This document shows, in pieces, positions 9,837 through 19,135 of a stretch of DNA of 64,000 bases. The translations under genes were made by a program, and so were the position numbers. Each line of letters opens with the position of its first letter. The first letter of the stretch is position 1. The notes beneath the pieces are model-generated. The model ran no database searches and was not told where the DNA came from. It worked only from the letters and a program-made list of their open reading frames with translations. This DNA is from Mahella australiensis 50-1 BON (GTDB lineage Bacteria; Bacillota; Clostridia; Mahellales; Mahellaceae): assembly GCF_000213255.1 (NCBI RefSeq), contig NC_015520.1, positions 1,632,001-1,696,000 on the forward strand, in the 5' to 3' direction.

Positions 9837-11135
9837 TTGGTTTTGGTATATGTATCAACATTGGCTGGCATACTAGCCGCCATTGCTATCTATCTTTTAT
9901 ATAAACAGCGTCAGTGGAATAAAGAGGTTGAACGGATAGCCCAGGCAGTATCCGAGCACAGAGCTGACCAACCGCTGGAACTGCCTATAAGCAGTTCACA
10001 ATCCCTGCAGCTCTTAATCTATGCTATAGAACGCTGGCATAAGGATATAGGGCATCGACAGCAGGAAATGTTGGAAAATAACGAAAGGCTTAGGGCAATA
10101 TTCGCTAATGCCACAGTAGGCTTGATCGCCGTCAATGAGCGCTTACATATCGAGGCCGTCAATCATATGGCTTGCAAAATGTTCGATATAGACGCCGAGG
10201 GCGCAAAGGGACGTTATATATTGGAATCTATACGCAATCCACATTTGGAATCACTTGTGCGTTATGTGGTCGTAAATGGCGAACCTTTGTCTTCCGATAT
10301 AGAGCTTTCGACGGGCAATGAGCTTATACTTAGGGTATCCATATCACCCCTTAAAGTGGATAACCGCGTAAATGGCGCTGTTATATCGCTGGAAGATATT
10401 ACCGAGTTAAAACGTCTGGATCAGGTTAAGGCTGAACTAGTAGCCAACATGTCGCACGAAATAAAGACGCCTCTCACTTCGATAAAAGGTTTTGCAGAAA
10501 CATTGTTGGATGGAGCCATGGACGATCGTGAAACATGTAGGCGATTTTTGACTATCATCGACTCAGAAGCCGATCGCATGAGCCGCCTTATAAACGACAG
10601 CCTCACCCTGTCGCGCCTAGAAAGTCAGGATCGCAATATCTCTATAGAACCGATCAATTTGCATGAACTCATAGTCAATATACTTGATATGGTGGATTCC
10701 TCGGCTAAAACCAAAAATATTGATGTAACATTTTATGATCAGGCCACCGACATGAAAATAGACGGCAATGAAGACAGGATGCACCAGCTCATGCTCAACC
10801 TCATAGACAATGCTATCAAGTATACTCCCTCGGGCGGAAAGGTAACAATAACGATTAAAGATGAAGGCGAAGACGCTTTTATAAGTGTAAAAGACACCGG
10901 CATAGGCATAGCAAAAGAGCATATGCCAAGACTGTTCGAGCGTTTCTATCGCGTGGATAAAGGCCGTTCCCGCAACATGGGAGGCACTGGCCTCGGTCTA
11001 GCAATAGTCAAGCATGTGGTAATGTCCATGAATGGTACCATAGATGTGAATAGTGAGCTAGGCAGGGGTACCGAATTTATAGTACGCCTGCCCAAGCACT
11101 ATTCTGCACATCCATCCGATCCAGTTGCCGATTAG
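9837..11135 (+). CDS. PAS-domain sensor histidine kinase, orphan
   Basis: The 432-residue protein has one N-terminal membrane helix (about residues 2-22) and no sizeable extracellular loop. A PAS domain (about 85-195) follows, then a HisKA phospho-acceptor helix with His207 in NMSHEIKTPLTS, and an ATPase domain with N box (NLIDNAIKYTP), G1 (DTGIGI), F box (FERFYRVD) and G2 (GGTGLGL). It resembles PhoR/WalK-type kinases. Translation probably begins at a TTG (9837, or 9843 with better spacing) using a GAGGTG that overlaps the pyrG stop. No response regulator is next to it, so the partner is unknown. Its stop overlaps the convergent neighbour by four bases. Confidence 0.9.
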   Translation: MVLVYVSTLAGILAAIAIYLLYKQRQWNKEVERIAQAVSEHRADQPLELPISSSQSLQLLIYAIERWHKDIGHRQQEMLENNERLRAIFANATVGLIAVNERLHIEAVNHMACKMFDIDAEGAKGRYILESIRNPHLESLVRYVVVNGEPLSSDIELSTGNELILRVSISPLKVDNRVNGAVISLEDITELKRLDQVKAELVANMSHEIKTPLTSIKGFAETLLDGAMDDRETCRRFLTIIDSEADRMSRLINDSLTLSRLESQDRNISIEPINLHELIVNILDMVDSSAKTKNIDVTFYDQATDMKIDGNEDRMHQLMLNLIDNAIKYTPSGGKVTITIKDEGEDAFISVKDTGIGIAKEHMPRLFERFYRVDKGRSRNMGGTGLGLAIVKHVVMSMNGTIDVNSELGRGTEFIVRLPKHYSAHPSDPVAD

Positions 11136-12073
11136 TTATTGTTGTCATCCGGGGGCAGATCAAACGGCTGGGGTGGATTTTGTTCATCATCTATTGGCTG
11201 TATGTTTACCGTCCCATCCTCTATAGGCTGCAAATCGGTATTCCCAGGACGGAAGTTATGATATATTATGAATAGATATGCCATTAAAACTGCAGATAAA
11301 TAAGAGTTTATAAGAGTCCCTAGTATGCTCATATAATTGACTACAGAAATATCCTTAATAGAATTGCCCGTAATGACGGCATAGAGATAATTTGCTCCCA
11401 AATTTATACCAATTATTATCGCATTTATAAGTAATACAGCACCGATCAGGCTCCAAAAATGATGTGAAACCGCTTTTGCACCCCTTCGCAGCCCTTCGAA
11501 TACCCCTACATCGTCTATGACCATGGCCGGCTGCCATAACATAATGAATATAGCCCCTATGAGCACACCTATAGCTATCACCACTATAGCTATTACTCCA
11601 CCTATACCTATATTAGCAGCTTGTTCCATTGCTGCCGGATCATTTACCAAATTAGCAAATGCCGAGCCGGCAAGCAAGGCCACCAATATAATACTTATTA
11701 CTACTGTTACCGCTATGACCATAGCTGCAAGAAGCAATAATTGTCCGACAAAACGCCAGAAATACCGCTTTATGCCCTGTATAAAGCTTGAAACCCCAGC
11801 CTGCCCGTTCAATAAGGCCTGTTTTATCATACCGGCCTGACCCGTTTGCATTAATAAGATTACTATGACCATAACCAATCCGTATAAAGCCAATGACCCC
11901 ATTATATCGCCCATCATTTCAATAGCTACATTTGGGTCAACTACTGTACTGATATTGCTCACACTCTGCATATACTCGTTAGATATAAAAAGCGATATAA
12001 GCCCTGTTACTAACACCGGTACTATCAATACGAGATTTTTGGAAACCAATCTAAAGGCCTTTTTTAAATACAT
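11132..12073 (-). CDS. Polytopic membrane protein of unknown function
   Basis: I do not recognise a named function. The 313-residue protein has about six hydrophobic segments (near 13-32, 60-83, 100-130, 150-185, 205-230 and 250-275) rich in Ile, Val and Ala, and a Pro/Asn/Asp-rich cytoplasmic-looking tail. It is like the glycerophosphoryl-diester-type or DUF4013/DUF7544 membrane families in general appearance. The ATG at 12073 is seven bases after GGAAGGGG and is preferred to one 18 bases upstream. It converges on the histidine kinase, sharing four bases at the stops, so no terminator fits between them. Confidence 0.75.
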   Translation of the reverse strand: MYLKKAFRLVSKNLVLIVPVLVTGLISLFISNEYMQSVSNISTVVDPNVAIEMMGDIMGSLALYGLVMVIVILLMQTGQAGMIKQALLNGQAGVSSFIQGIKRYFWRFVGQLLLLAAMVIAVTVVISIILVALLAGSAFANLVNDPAAMEQAANIGIGGVIAIVVIAIGVLIGAIFIMLWQPAMVIDDVGVFEGLRRGAKAVSHHFWSLIGAVLLINAIIIGINLGANYLYAVITGNSIKDISVVNYMSILGTLINSYLSAVLMAYLFIIYHNFRPGNTDLQPIEDGTVNIQPIDDEQNPPQPFDLPPDDNNN

Positions 12074-12164
12074 TAACAAACCCCTTCCCATTGTTTTGTA
12101 TTAGACAACAATTATAATTGCTGCCTATATATATTATATATGGTAAAAACCTATTTGGCAATAA

Positions 12165-13514
12165 TCAGCAAAGGCGTTCAGGCGCATCTATATTTAATAT
12201 ATATAATCCATTGGCCAACACTACGCGTGCAGCCTCTAATAAACCCAATCGTGCGTACATAAGGTCGTTATTATTTATACGCACACGGCATTCATCGTAA
12301 AACTTATGAAATAGATCAGCAACATCCACGAGATAATCAGTTAAAATGGCCGGCTGCCTGCACTGAGCTGCCAGTCTTACTTTATGAGGCAAATCAGGCA
12401 AGCAGCGCATTAACGCCTGCTCGGCAGGATGGCGCAACATAGAAAAATCTATCTCCTCGGGCGGCATCAATGCCAATCTGTTCGGATCCATATGCCTCAA
12501 TATGCTGCAAATGCGCGCATATGCATATTGTACCTCAAAAAGGCTATCGTCGTCTTCCTTATCTCTCGAACTGCTGAGCAAGAAACGCAGCGCATCCCTG
12601 CCAATATTCTCTAATAAGTGGCTATAATCTGGAGATACCAAATATTCCATATGCTCGAGTTCACATCCCAAACAGATCATAGCCTCGCGCACCGTTTCAA
12701 ATGTATCGGCCGATGCTCTATCCCCTATTTCTATTATCAGGTCATACCCTTCTTTGAATATCTTCCTTCGATAATAGGCCATACGCATAGCAATATTTGT
12801 AAATCTGCCTTCTTTTAGAATCAATGCACCATGCGTATCTGTCGTAAACCACATATCATCACCTTCATGCCTTACATAACCCATAATATCCAGTTCTTCT
12901 ATAGTTTCTTGCAAGTCTGAATCATACAACTGTTGCTCGTAAAACCATGATGAAAGCACTACGCCATACAGTCTCAAGTTAACTATCTCATCATTAATCT
13001 CTCGCATACTCTTATGACTATTCACATAACACTCCCTTAAGACCTCATATCCTGCCGTCTCTAATATATTGGCAACGCAATCCCCCCATACGATAGAATA
13101 CATATCTATATCTGGAAAACCTATTAAAACCTTACGGTTGTCGCCTATGTCCACCCTACCGTATTCATCTCTTTCCTTTAATATCAATGTCAGCACATCG
13201 TAGAACCATTTCGGTTTTAGAAATATATTTATAAAACCGGAGCCTGCTATTTCCATACGGTCTATGTATGTGCCAGATATATCGGCATGCTCCAGCAAGG
13301 TTCGCGCTATATAATCAGAAGGCCTGGCCGTTAGCCGCACCATTTCTATAGGCATATTTGTGTAAAAATCCCCGTATTTTATATCGCGAGTCTTATTCAC
13401 TTTTACCTCGTATGCATTTCGACATGTTATACTTCCATCGGATCGAGCAGCAGTTAAAGCCCTGTTCAGCACTGCTATTATCTGTTCGGTTATATACTGT
13501 ATAGGGTCTGCCAT
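12165..13514 (-). CDS. Arginyl-tRNA synthetase-like protein lacking catalytic motifs
   Basis: The N-terminus (GDFYTN, then AGSGFINIFL) matches the ArgRS add-on domain, and the C-terminus (QYAYARICSILR and a DALR-type helical bundle) matches its anticodon-binding domain. Where ArgRS carries its HIGH motif the sequence reads GFPDIDMYSIVWGD, and the KMSK-like segment before GRDALRFLL is missing. At about 449 residues it is some 100 shorter than ArgRS. A paralogue that binds tRNA or another RNA but does not activate arginine is the likely reading; I believe a family of such ArgS-related proteins is annotated in Clostridia. The ATG at 13514 has a GAAAGG site eight bases upstream, inside the end of murI. 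Confidence 0.85.
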   Translation of the reverse strand: MADPIQYITEQIIAVLNRALTAARSDGSITCRNAYEVKVNKTRDIKYGDFYTNMPIEMVRLTARPSDYIARTLLEHADISGTYIDRMEIAGSGFINIFLKPKWFYDVLTLILKERDEYGRVDIGDNRKVLIGFPDIDMYSIVWGDCVANILETAGYEVLRECYVNSHKSMREINDEIVNLRLYGVVLSSWFYEQQLYDSDLQETIEELDIMGYVRHEGDDMWFTTDTHGALILKEGRFTNIAMRMAYYRRKIFKEGYDLIIEIGDRASADTFETVREAMICLGCELEHMEYLVSPDYSHLLENIGRDALRFLLSSSRDKEDDDSLFEVQYAYARICSILRHMDPNRLALMPPEEIDFSMLRHPAEQALMRCLPDLPHKVRLAAQCRQPAILTDYLVDVADLFHKFYDECRVRINNNDLMYARLGLLEAARVVLANGLYILNIDAPERLC

Positions 13515-13516
13515 CG

Positions 13517-14323
13517 TCAATACCTTTCTATATCTATCTTACTGGCACATGATATATGGCACTCAAGGAAGCTGCTGCCTATCTTCTTGAATCTCTCCCC
13601 ATCATCGCTGGCAAAATAACGGTATCGAGGATGTTTAGCCCCATCGTTCAATATATCCATTTGCAGCAAAGTGCGCTTCAATATTAAAGCTGTTTTCTCG
13701 GCCGGATTTATTAACTTCACACCTGTCCCCACGGCCCTTCTTATGGTATTCGCCATCAACGGGTAATGCGTACAGCCCATAAGCAGTGTATCTATGCCCG
13801 TGTCTTCAAAAAAAGACAGGTACTCGCGTGCAGCCATATATGCTATCTCACTGTCCTGCAATCCCTCTTCGACCAAAGGCACGAATAAAGGGCATGGCTT
13901 TGCAAACGTTTCTATGCTATCATCCAACAGCTTTATAGCCCTCTCATAAGCACCGCTATTTATGGTGCCCTCGGTACCTATGACACCTATGCGCTTATTT
14001 TTTGTGGCATGAACCGCTGCTATGGCACCGCCTTCTATTACGCCGAGTATCGGCACATCGAATTGTTGTTGTGCGACCTCCAGACTAATAGCGCTGGCAG
14101 TATTGCAGGCCAACACAACCGCCTTTATTCCCTGGCTCATAAGAAATCGCACTGACTGTAATGTGAATTTTATAACCGTATCGCGTGAGCGCGTGCCATA
14201 AGGCACGCGTGCCGTATCGCCGAAATATACTATATCCTCCGCAGGCAATTGTTTCATGATCTCTTTTACCACAGTCAATCCACCTACGCCTGAATCAAAA
14301 ACACCTATAGGTCTGTTATCCAA
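13517..14323 (-). CDS. murI: Glutamate racemase
   Basis: MurI converts L- to D-glutamate for peptidoglycan. The 268-residue protein has the full fold with both catalytic cysteines: one in VLACNTASA (about residue 73) and one in LLMGCTHYPL (about 184), plus the N-terminal FDSGVGGLTV motif. The start is a TTG eight bases after GAAGGG. It lies between ddl and the ArgRS-like gene, and with ddl makes a small peptidoglycan-precursor unit supplying D-Glu and D-Ala-D-Ala. Confidence 0.95.
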   Translation of the reverse strand: MDNRPIGVFDSGVGGLTVVKEIMKQLPAEDIVYFGDTARVPYGTRSRDTVIKFTLQSVRFLMSQGIKAVVLACNTASAISLEVAQQQFDVPILGVIEGGAIAAVHATKNKRIGVIGTEGTINSGAYERAIKLLDDSIETFAKPCPLFVPLVEEGLQDSEIAYMAAREYLSFFEDTGIDTLLMGCTHYPLMANTIRRAVGTGVKLINPAEKTALILKRTLLQMDILNDGAKHPRYRYFASDDGERFKKIGSSFLECHISCASKIDIERY

Positions 14324-14353
14324 TTTAATATTCCCTTCTCTTAGAATAGTTGT

Positions 14354-15436
14354 TTAATAACCTGAGCGCTGCAGTCGATATCGCTCAAAAGCCAGCTCGA
14401 TAAGACGGTCTATCAATTTATCGTAAGGCAGGCTGCTGGCATCCCATAATTTAGGATACATGCTTATTTTAGTAAAACCCGGTATGGTATTCACTTCGTT
14501 AAGGTATATTGTATTATCGCTTTTTTTAACCAAGAAATCCACGCGAGCCATGCCGGCGCAATCCAAAGCCCTATAAGCCTCGACGGCCATCCTGCGTACC
14601 TCTTCCATGACATCAATAGGTAAATCGGCAGGTATAACCAATCCGGACTTGCCTTCATCAAAATATTTGGCATTATAATCATAAAATTCATTGCACGGTA
14701 CGATCTGGCCTACAGTTGACGCCTCCGGATAATCGTTGCCGAGCACAGCACATTCTATTTCATGCCCGTCGATAAATTCCTCCACAAGTATCTTACGGTC
14801 GTATTTACCCGCTAATTCTATAGCCTCCATCAGTTCATCCCGGTTATGAGCTTTGGTAATACCCACGCTGGAACCCATATTGGCAGGTTTAACGAAACAT
14901 GGATAACCCAACTTTGTCTCAGCTACTGATACAAATACCTTAGGGGTGACCTTAAAATGTTCATAAATAGTGCTGGTATACTCAGCCACTCTTAATCCAT
15001 GGCGTAAAAACACTTCCTTGGAGAGTACCTTGTCCATGGCCAGCGACGATGCCAACACGCCGCAACCCACATATGGAATATCGGCCAATTCCAATAGCCC
15101 CTGTACTGTACCATCCTCTCCATGAGGCCCATGCAACACAGGAAATACAGCATCCACGGGTATAAAAGTGCAGTCGCGCTTTATATCTATAAATCCCTTA
15201 TATGATGGATCCGGTGCGAGCACAACAGGCCGAGCTGATATTTGCCATCTATTTTCTTCTATATCTTCTAAAGCGCCTTCATATAACATCCAGCGCCCTT
15301 CTTTCGTTATGCCTATCATAATCGGCTCGTATTTATCTTTATCCATATTGCGAAGTACAGATACGGCCGACATAAGCGACACCTCATGCTCCCCCGAACG
15401 GCCGCCGAATAACACCGCTATCTTCTTCTTATTCAA
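14354..15436 (-). CDS. ddl: D-alanine--D-alanine ligase
   Basis: This ATP-grasp ligase joins two D-alanines for the peptidoglycan pentapeptide. The 360-residue product has the N-terminal GGRSGEHEVSL motif, the VKPANMGSSVGI ATP-binding loop and the C-terminal NEVNTIPGFT metal site. The omega-loop reads YDYNAKY, as in D-Ala-D-Ala enzymes; I see no VanA-like sign of D-lactate use. The start is a TTG preceded by AAAGGGG. murI follows 30 bp downstream. Confidence 0.95.
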   Translation of the reverse strand: MNKKKIAVLFGGRSGEHEVSLMSAVSVLRNMDKDKYEPIMIGITKEGRWMLYEGALEDIEENRWQISARPVVLAPDPSYKGFIDIKRDCTFIPVDAVFPVLHGPHGEDGTVQGLLELADIPYVGCGVLASSLAMDKVLSKEVFLRHGLRVAEYTSTIYEHFKVTPKVFVSVAETKLGYPCFVKPANMGSSVGITKAHNRDELMEAIELAGKYDRKILVEEFIDGHEIECAVLGNDYPEASTVGQIVPCNEFYDYNAKYFDEGKSGLVIPADLPIDVMEEVRRMAVEAYRALDCAGMARVDFLVKKSDNTIYLNEVNTIPGFTKISMYPKLWDASSLPYDKLIDRLIELAFERYRLQRSGY

Positions 15437-15520
15437 ATCGCTTCCCCTTTCTATAACTTATATAACATCATTATTGTACCACATTACAATGATATTTTCC
15501 TAATGGCATTTAAGAACCTT

Positions 15521-15977
15521 CGATTCGTAATATAGTAAGTTTAGCGCATGCAATGATATAAAGCCTACACCCGCTACACGCTTGACATATATACCTCGCT
15601 ACGGCTGTGAAGCTGGACCACTACGCAATCAAAGATTGCTGTGGTCCTACGCTTCAAAAGCCCGCTCGGCATATATGTCAAGCCTTATGCCACGTAATGA
15701 TTGCGTACTTACAATTCGTTTCGCTTGAGCAAGCTAACGCCGGCAATTCGCTACGCGATAGCCTAAAGCCTTCGCAGGACAAGAACGCTTCTTGTACGCT
15801 TAGCTGCTCCCGGCTTCAGGCTATTTGCTTACGCGGCTGGTCGGGCATACATGCCCGACCTACGCTTGCTCTGCGCTGCACTCATTGAGTACGTCTACGC
15901 AATATTTCAAGGCGCTCTCCGGCTTTATATCATTTGCATCGCTTTATATCCCCATTTAAGTCATATATTACGAATCG
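15521..15977. repeat. 457-bp nested palindromic non-coding element
   Basis: This fills most of the gene-free gap between ddl and the PBP gene. The ends are a perfect 14-bp inverted repeat (15521-15534 and 15964-15977). A second perfect 14-bp inverted pair lies inside it (15552-15565 and 15921-15934). Within are three local hairpins. One has an outer arm of 13 bp (15580-15592 with 15671-15683) and nested GAAGC, GGACCAC and GCAATC stems. One has a 12/13 match (15758-15770 with 15812-15824). One is a perfect 10-bp stem with a 2-base loop (15839-15848 with 15851-15860). No convincing ORF is present. It could be a MITE-like element, a REP/BIME cluster or a structured RNA. Confidence 0.75.
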
Positions 15978-16057
15978 CAGTCAAGAACCAATATAATTTG
16001 CTATTTATCATTTTTAGATATAAAATTATATAAGAAATCATTACGGAGGAAATAAAC

Positions 16058-18118
16058 ATGTACGTGTCAAAGAGACATTTATTTCTGATAAATATAACAC
16101 TTTTCTTAGCAATAGTATTAGTGTCAAGCGGATGTGATGCGCAATCGAAACCTGAAAAAATCGCACAGCATTTTTTATCTTTGTGGCAAAATCAGCAGTA
16201 TGCCGATATGTATGAGCTGTTGACCACTGATGCCAAGGTATCTGTTGATAAGCAAGCCTTTGTAGAACGGTATAAAAATATTTTCAACGGAATTGGCCTG
16301 CAGTCTATGGAATACAAAATAGATACTCCGTCTATCTCATACGCCGACAAAAATACAGCATTGATTCCAGTGGATATTACATTCCAAACCTCTACAGTAG
16401 GCAGTATGGCTTTTTCATATAAGATACAATTAAGTAGAAATAATAAAATATGGGGTATAGAATGGGATTCAACCCTAATACTACCTAAATTGGCTGCAAA
16501 TTATAAGGTGAAGGTATCGCGGCAACAGCCTGAACGAGGCATTATTTTTGACAGAAATGGCACGCCTCTGGCCACACAGGGCGAAGTACTATCTATAGGA
16601 GTGGTAACCGGTAAAATAAAAGATGAGTCGTTCTTACAGCAACAATTATCACAGTTACTGTTCATGCAGCCTGAAGAAATAAAAGCTAAATATACTCAGT
16701 CATGGGTCAAGCCGGACTTATTTGTACCCATACGTTTGCTCCCTGCCGATACATCGGATGATATAAAGCAAAAATTATTAACTATACCGGGCGTCATGAT
16801 ATCTAAAGCAACAGATCGCGTCTATCCATATAAATCAGCTATGGCCCAATTAATAGGATACGTTGGTGATGTCTCGCAGGAAGAGCTGGCTAAACCGGAA
16901 AATAAAGGACTCAAAGCAGGTGACAAAATAGGCAAAAGTGGCCTGGAAGCTGCTTTTAACAAGGTATTATCAGGTATCCCCGGATTTACTATAAGCATTG
17001 TGGATGAACAAGGAAATGAAAAATACAAAGTCGGCCAACGCTCTAAACAAAATGCATCTGATATATATACGACTATAGACATAGAACTTCAGCAACAATT
17101 AGAAAAAGCCATGGCTGACAAAAAAGGTGCTGCAGTAATAATGAAACCTAAAAGCGGAGAAATTTTAGCCATAACCAGCCACCCCAATTTTGATCCCAAT
17201 ATGTTTTCTCTGGGTATGAGCTCTGAGCAATGGAAAACTATAAACGAAGATCCTCAAAAGCCACTGCTTAATCGGGCCATACGTTCATCATACCCTCCTG
17301 GTTCTACTTTTAAGCCTATAACAGCTGTGGCAGGTTTAGATAGCGGTATCATCGACCCTAATGAAACTATAGATACCTCATTGGGCAAATGGCAGGCATC
17401 AAGCTTATGGGGTAATTATTATGTAACTCGTGTGGAAAGGCCCGGTAAACCAGCCATCAATATGCACGATGCCATGATATGGTCAGATAATATATATTTC
17501 GCGCAAATAGCGCTAAGGATGGGTAAAAATACAATACTGGATTATGCTAAACGATTTGGTTTTGGCCAAAGCATACCGTTTCCTTTATCTGTAACTAAGC
17601 CGGTATTATCGTCCGATGGCAATATAAAAGACGATATATCATTAGCTGACTCAGGTTATGGACAGGGAGAGATTATAACAACGCCTTTGCATATGTCCAT
17701 GGTATATTCAGCTTTTGCCAACGGTGGTATGTTGCCTAAACCTCTGATAGTATCACGGATACAGGATGAAGACGGTAACATTATAGAACAGAACTCCCCT
17801 GCTGTATGGCTATCTACCGGCATTAAACCTCAAACTTTATCAACTATTACGCTATTCCTCCAAGACGTTATAGAGCAACCGACCGGCACCGGACATGCAG
17901 CTAAATTGTCAGGCGTATCATTGGCCGGCAAAACAGGTACGGCTGAGATCAGCAGCGACAAGAGCAAGCCTCCTATCGGGTGGTTTATCTCCTATGGACC
18001 GACCGACAATCCTCAAGCCGTAATAGCTGTAAGCATAGAAGATGCTTCTTCAGGCAGTCATGACGCCTTACCAGTAGCAAAAACGCTATGGCAATATATT
18101 CTAAATGATAACGGTTGA
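16058..18118 (+). CDS. Class B penicillin-binding protein, lipoprotein type (PBP3/MecA-like)
   Basis: The 686-residue transpeptidase opens with a lipoprotein signal (lipobox-like VSSGC, Cys about 26), followed by an NTF2-like MecA_N domain (about 30-145), a PBP dimerisation domain (about 155-320) and a transpeptidase domain. The catalytic motifs are present: STFK (SxxK), SDN (SxN) and KTGT. This is the layout of B. subtilis PBP3 and staphylococcal PBP2a. A strong GGAGG site precedes the ATG. It stands alone after the palindromic element and is unrelated in position to the division cluster. Low beta-lactam affinity is possible for this group but cannot be read from sequence. Confidence 0.92.
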   Translation: MYVSKRHLFLINITLFLAIVLVSSGCDAQSKPEKIAQHFLSLWQNQQYADMYELLTTDAKVSVDKQAFVERYKNIFNGIGLQSMEYKIDTPSISYADKNTALIPVDITFQTSTVGSMAFSYKIQLSRNNKIWGIEWDSTLILPKLAANYKVKVSRQQPERGIIFDRNGTPLATQGEVLSIGVVTGKIKDESFLQQQLSQLLFMQPEEIKAKYTQSWVKPDLFVPIRLLPADTSDDIKQKLLTIPGVMISKATDRVYPYKSAMAQLIGYVGDVSQEELAKPENKGLKAGDKIGKSGLEAAFNKVLSGIPGFTISIVDEQGNEKYKVGQRSKQNASDIYTTIDIELQQQLEKAMADKKGAAVIMKPKSGEILAITSHPNFDPNMFSLGMSSEQWKTINEDPQKPLLNRAIRSSYPPGSTFKPITAVAGLDSGIIDPNETIDTSLGKWQASSLWGNYYVTRVERPGKPAINMHDAMIWSDNIYFAQIALRMGKNTILDYAKRFGFGQSIPFPLSVTKPVLSSDGNIKDDISLADSGYGQGEIITTPLHMSMVYSAFANGGMLPKPLIVSRIQDEDGNIIEQNSPAVWLSTGIKPQTLSTITLFLQDVIEQPTGTGHAAKLSGVSLAGKTGTAEISSDKSKPPIGWFISYGPTDNPQAVIAVSIEDASSGSHDALPVAKTLWQYILNDNG

Positions 18119-18155
18119 CCTATCCGTAAAAATGCCTTGCAAATAAGGCTAAACA

Positions 18156-18183
18156 GGAGTAAAGTATATGGAGTAAAGTACAT
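18156..18183 (+). repeat. Tandem 14-bp duplication upstream of the isomerase-like gene
   Basis: GGAGTAAAGTATAT and GGAGTAAAGTACAT lie head to tail with one difference. Each carries a ribosome-site-like GGAG, which can mislead start prediction for the next gene; the stronger GAGGAGG at about 18205 is the likelier site. Confidence 0.7.
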
Positions 18184-18219
18184 ATGGAAATCTTTGAAAT
18201 CGGTGAGGAGGAGTTTTTT

Positions 18220-18984
18220 ATGTCGGATACTGTTATTGCTGCCCAATTATATACTGTTCGGGAGTTTACTAAGACCTCTGAGGATATAGCTAAGACCATG
18301 AAGAAGGTACGGGAAATAGGTTATAAAGCTGTACAACTTTCTGCTCTAGGTCCTATCGATGTGAACGAGCTCAAAAAGATACTCGATGCAGAGGGCCTTA
18401 CGGCCTGTGCTTCTCACGTATCTTTAGAAGAAGCCCGTAATCAAACAGACAAAGTCATAGAGGAACATAAGATACTTGGCTGCAAATATGTAGCCATAGC
18501 AGCATTGCCGAGTGATTACCGCAGTGCGGAAGGATATAATCGATTTGCAAAGGAAGCTGCTGAGATCGGAAAGAAGTTTGCCGCTGCAGGGCTGGTACTC
18601 GGCTATCATAATCACAGCTTTGAACTGGAAAAATTCGATGGCAAGACTGGCTTGGATATAATCTATGGGGAGAGCGATCCCCAGTATTTAACCGGCGAAA
18701 TAGATACTTATTGGATACAGCATGGTGGTGCCGAGCCGGCAGCCTGGATAAGAAAGCTCAAAGGCCGCATGCCTCTGGTCCACTTCAAGGATATGGGCAT
18801 CGTAAACGGGCAACAAGCCATGTTTGAGGTGGGAGAAGGCAATCTCAATTGGCCTTCCATATTGGATGCCTGTAAAGAAACAGGCGTGCTATGGTACATA
18901 GTGGAACAGGATATATGCAGGCGTGATCCGTTCGAAAGCTTGACTATAAGCTTGCGTAACATGCAGGCGATGGGCCTTAAATAA
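18220..18984 (+). CDS. Sugar phosphate isomerase/epimerase-like TIM-barrel protein
   Basis: The 254-residue product belongs to the xylose-isomerase-like TIM-barrel superfamily (AP endonuclease family 2). It shows an AAQLYTVRE opening, an LGYHNHSFE metal-binding strand, a GEIDTYW motif and a VHFKDM strand followed by a terminal YIVEQD, all typical of sugar or inositol-type isomerases and epimerases acting with a divalent metal. The substrate cannot be told. The ATG at 18220 follows GAGGAGG; an in-frame ATG 36 bases upstream lies on the tandem duplication. A hairpin terminator follows. Confidence 0.88.
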   Translation: MSDTVIAAQLYTVREFTKTSEDIAKTMKKVREIGYKAVQLSALGPIDVNELKKILDAEGLTACASHVSLEEARNQTDKVIEEHKILGCKYVAIAALPSDYRSAEGYNRFAKEAAEIGKKFAAAGLVLGYHNHSFELEKFDGKTGLDIIYGESDPQYLTGEIDTYWIQHGGAEPAAWIRKLKGRMPLVHFKDMGIVNGQQAMFEVGEGNLNWPSILDACKETGVLWYIVEQDICRRDPFESLTISLRNMQAMGLK

Positions 18985-18991
18985 TATATTT

Positions 18992-19015
18992 GGCCGATGT
19001 GACATCACATCGGCC
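18992..19015 (+). terminator. Terminator after the isomerase-like gene
   Basis: A perfect 11-bp stem (18992-19002 with 19005-19015) and 2-base loop lies between convergent genes. It is followed by CTTCTTTAT on the plus strand and an AT-rich run on the minus strand, so it may act in both directions. Confidence 0.65.
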
Positions 19016-19021
19016 GCTTCT

Positions 19022-19135
19022 TTATATGGGTTTAAAGGTACGGTACCTGCTTTCCCTTCCTTTGAGATATTTTTCCGCATCTAAGTCCATTTCTGCAAAT
19101 CGCTTCCATTCCTGCGCACGTTCTTTATTACCCAT
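19022..19135 (-). CDS. Short 37-residue ORF resembling the start of a HEPN domain
   Basis: An ATG about nine bases after AGAGGGG opens a 37-codon frame that stops beside the terminator hairpin. The AQEWKRFAEMDLDAEKYL stretch looks like the first helix of HEPN-domain proteins, which normally run to about 120 residues. It is therefore probably a truncated remnant, though a genuine small protein is possible given the good ribosome site. The 100 bases upstream (19140-19243) hold further short open stretches but no gene I can support. Confidence 0.45.
   Translation of the reverse strand: MGNKERAQEWKRFAEMDLDAEKYLKGRESRYRTFKPI

Noticed and set aside
14491-14691. A 66-codon minus-strand frame inside ddl
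   Set aside because: It lies in another frame of a well-conserved gene and has no ribosome site or recognisable motif.
15607-15888. A 93-codon open frame within the palindromic element
   Set aside because: It spans both arms of hairpins, has no ribosome site and reads as low-information sequence; the DNA structure explains it better.
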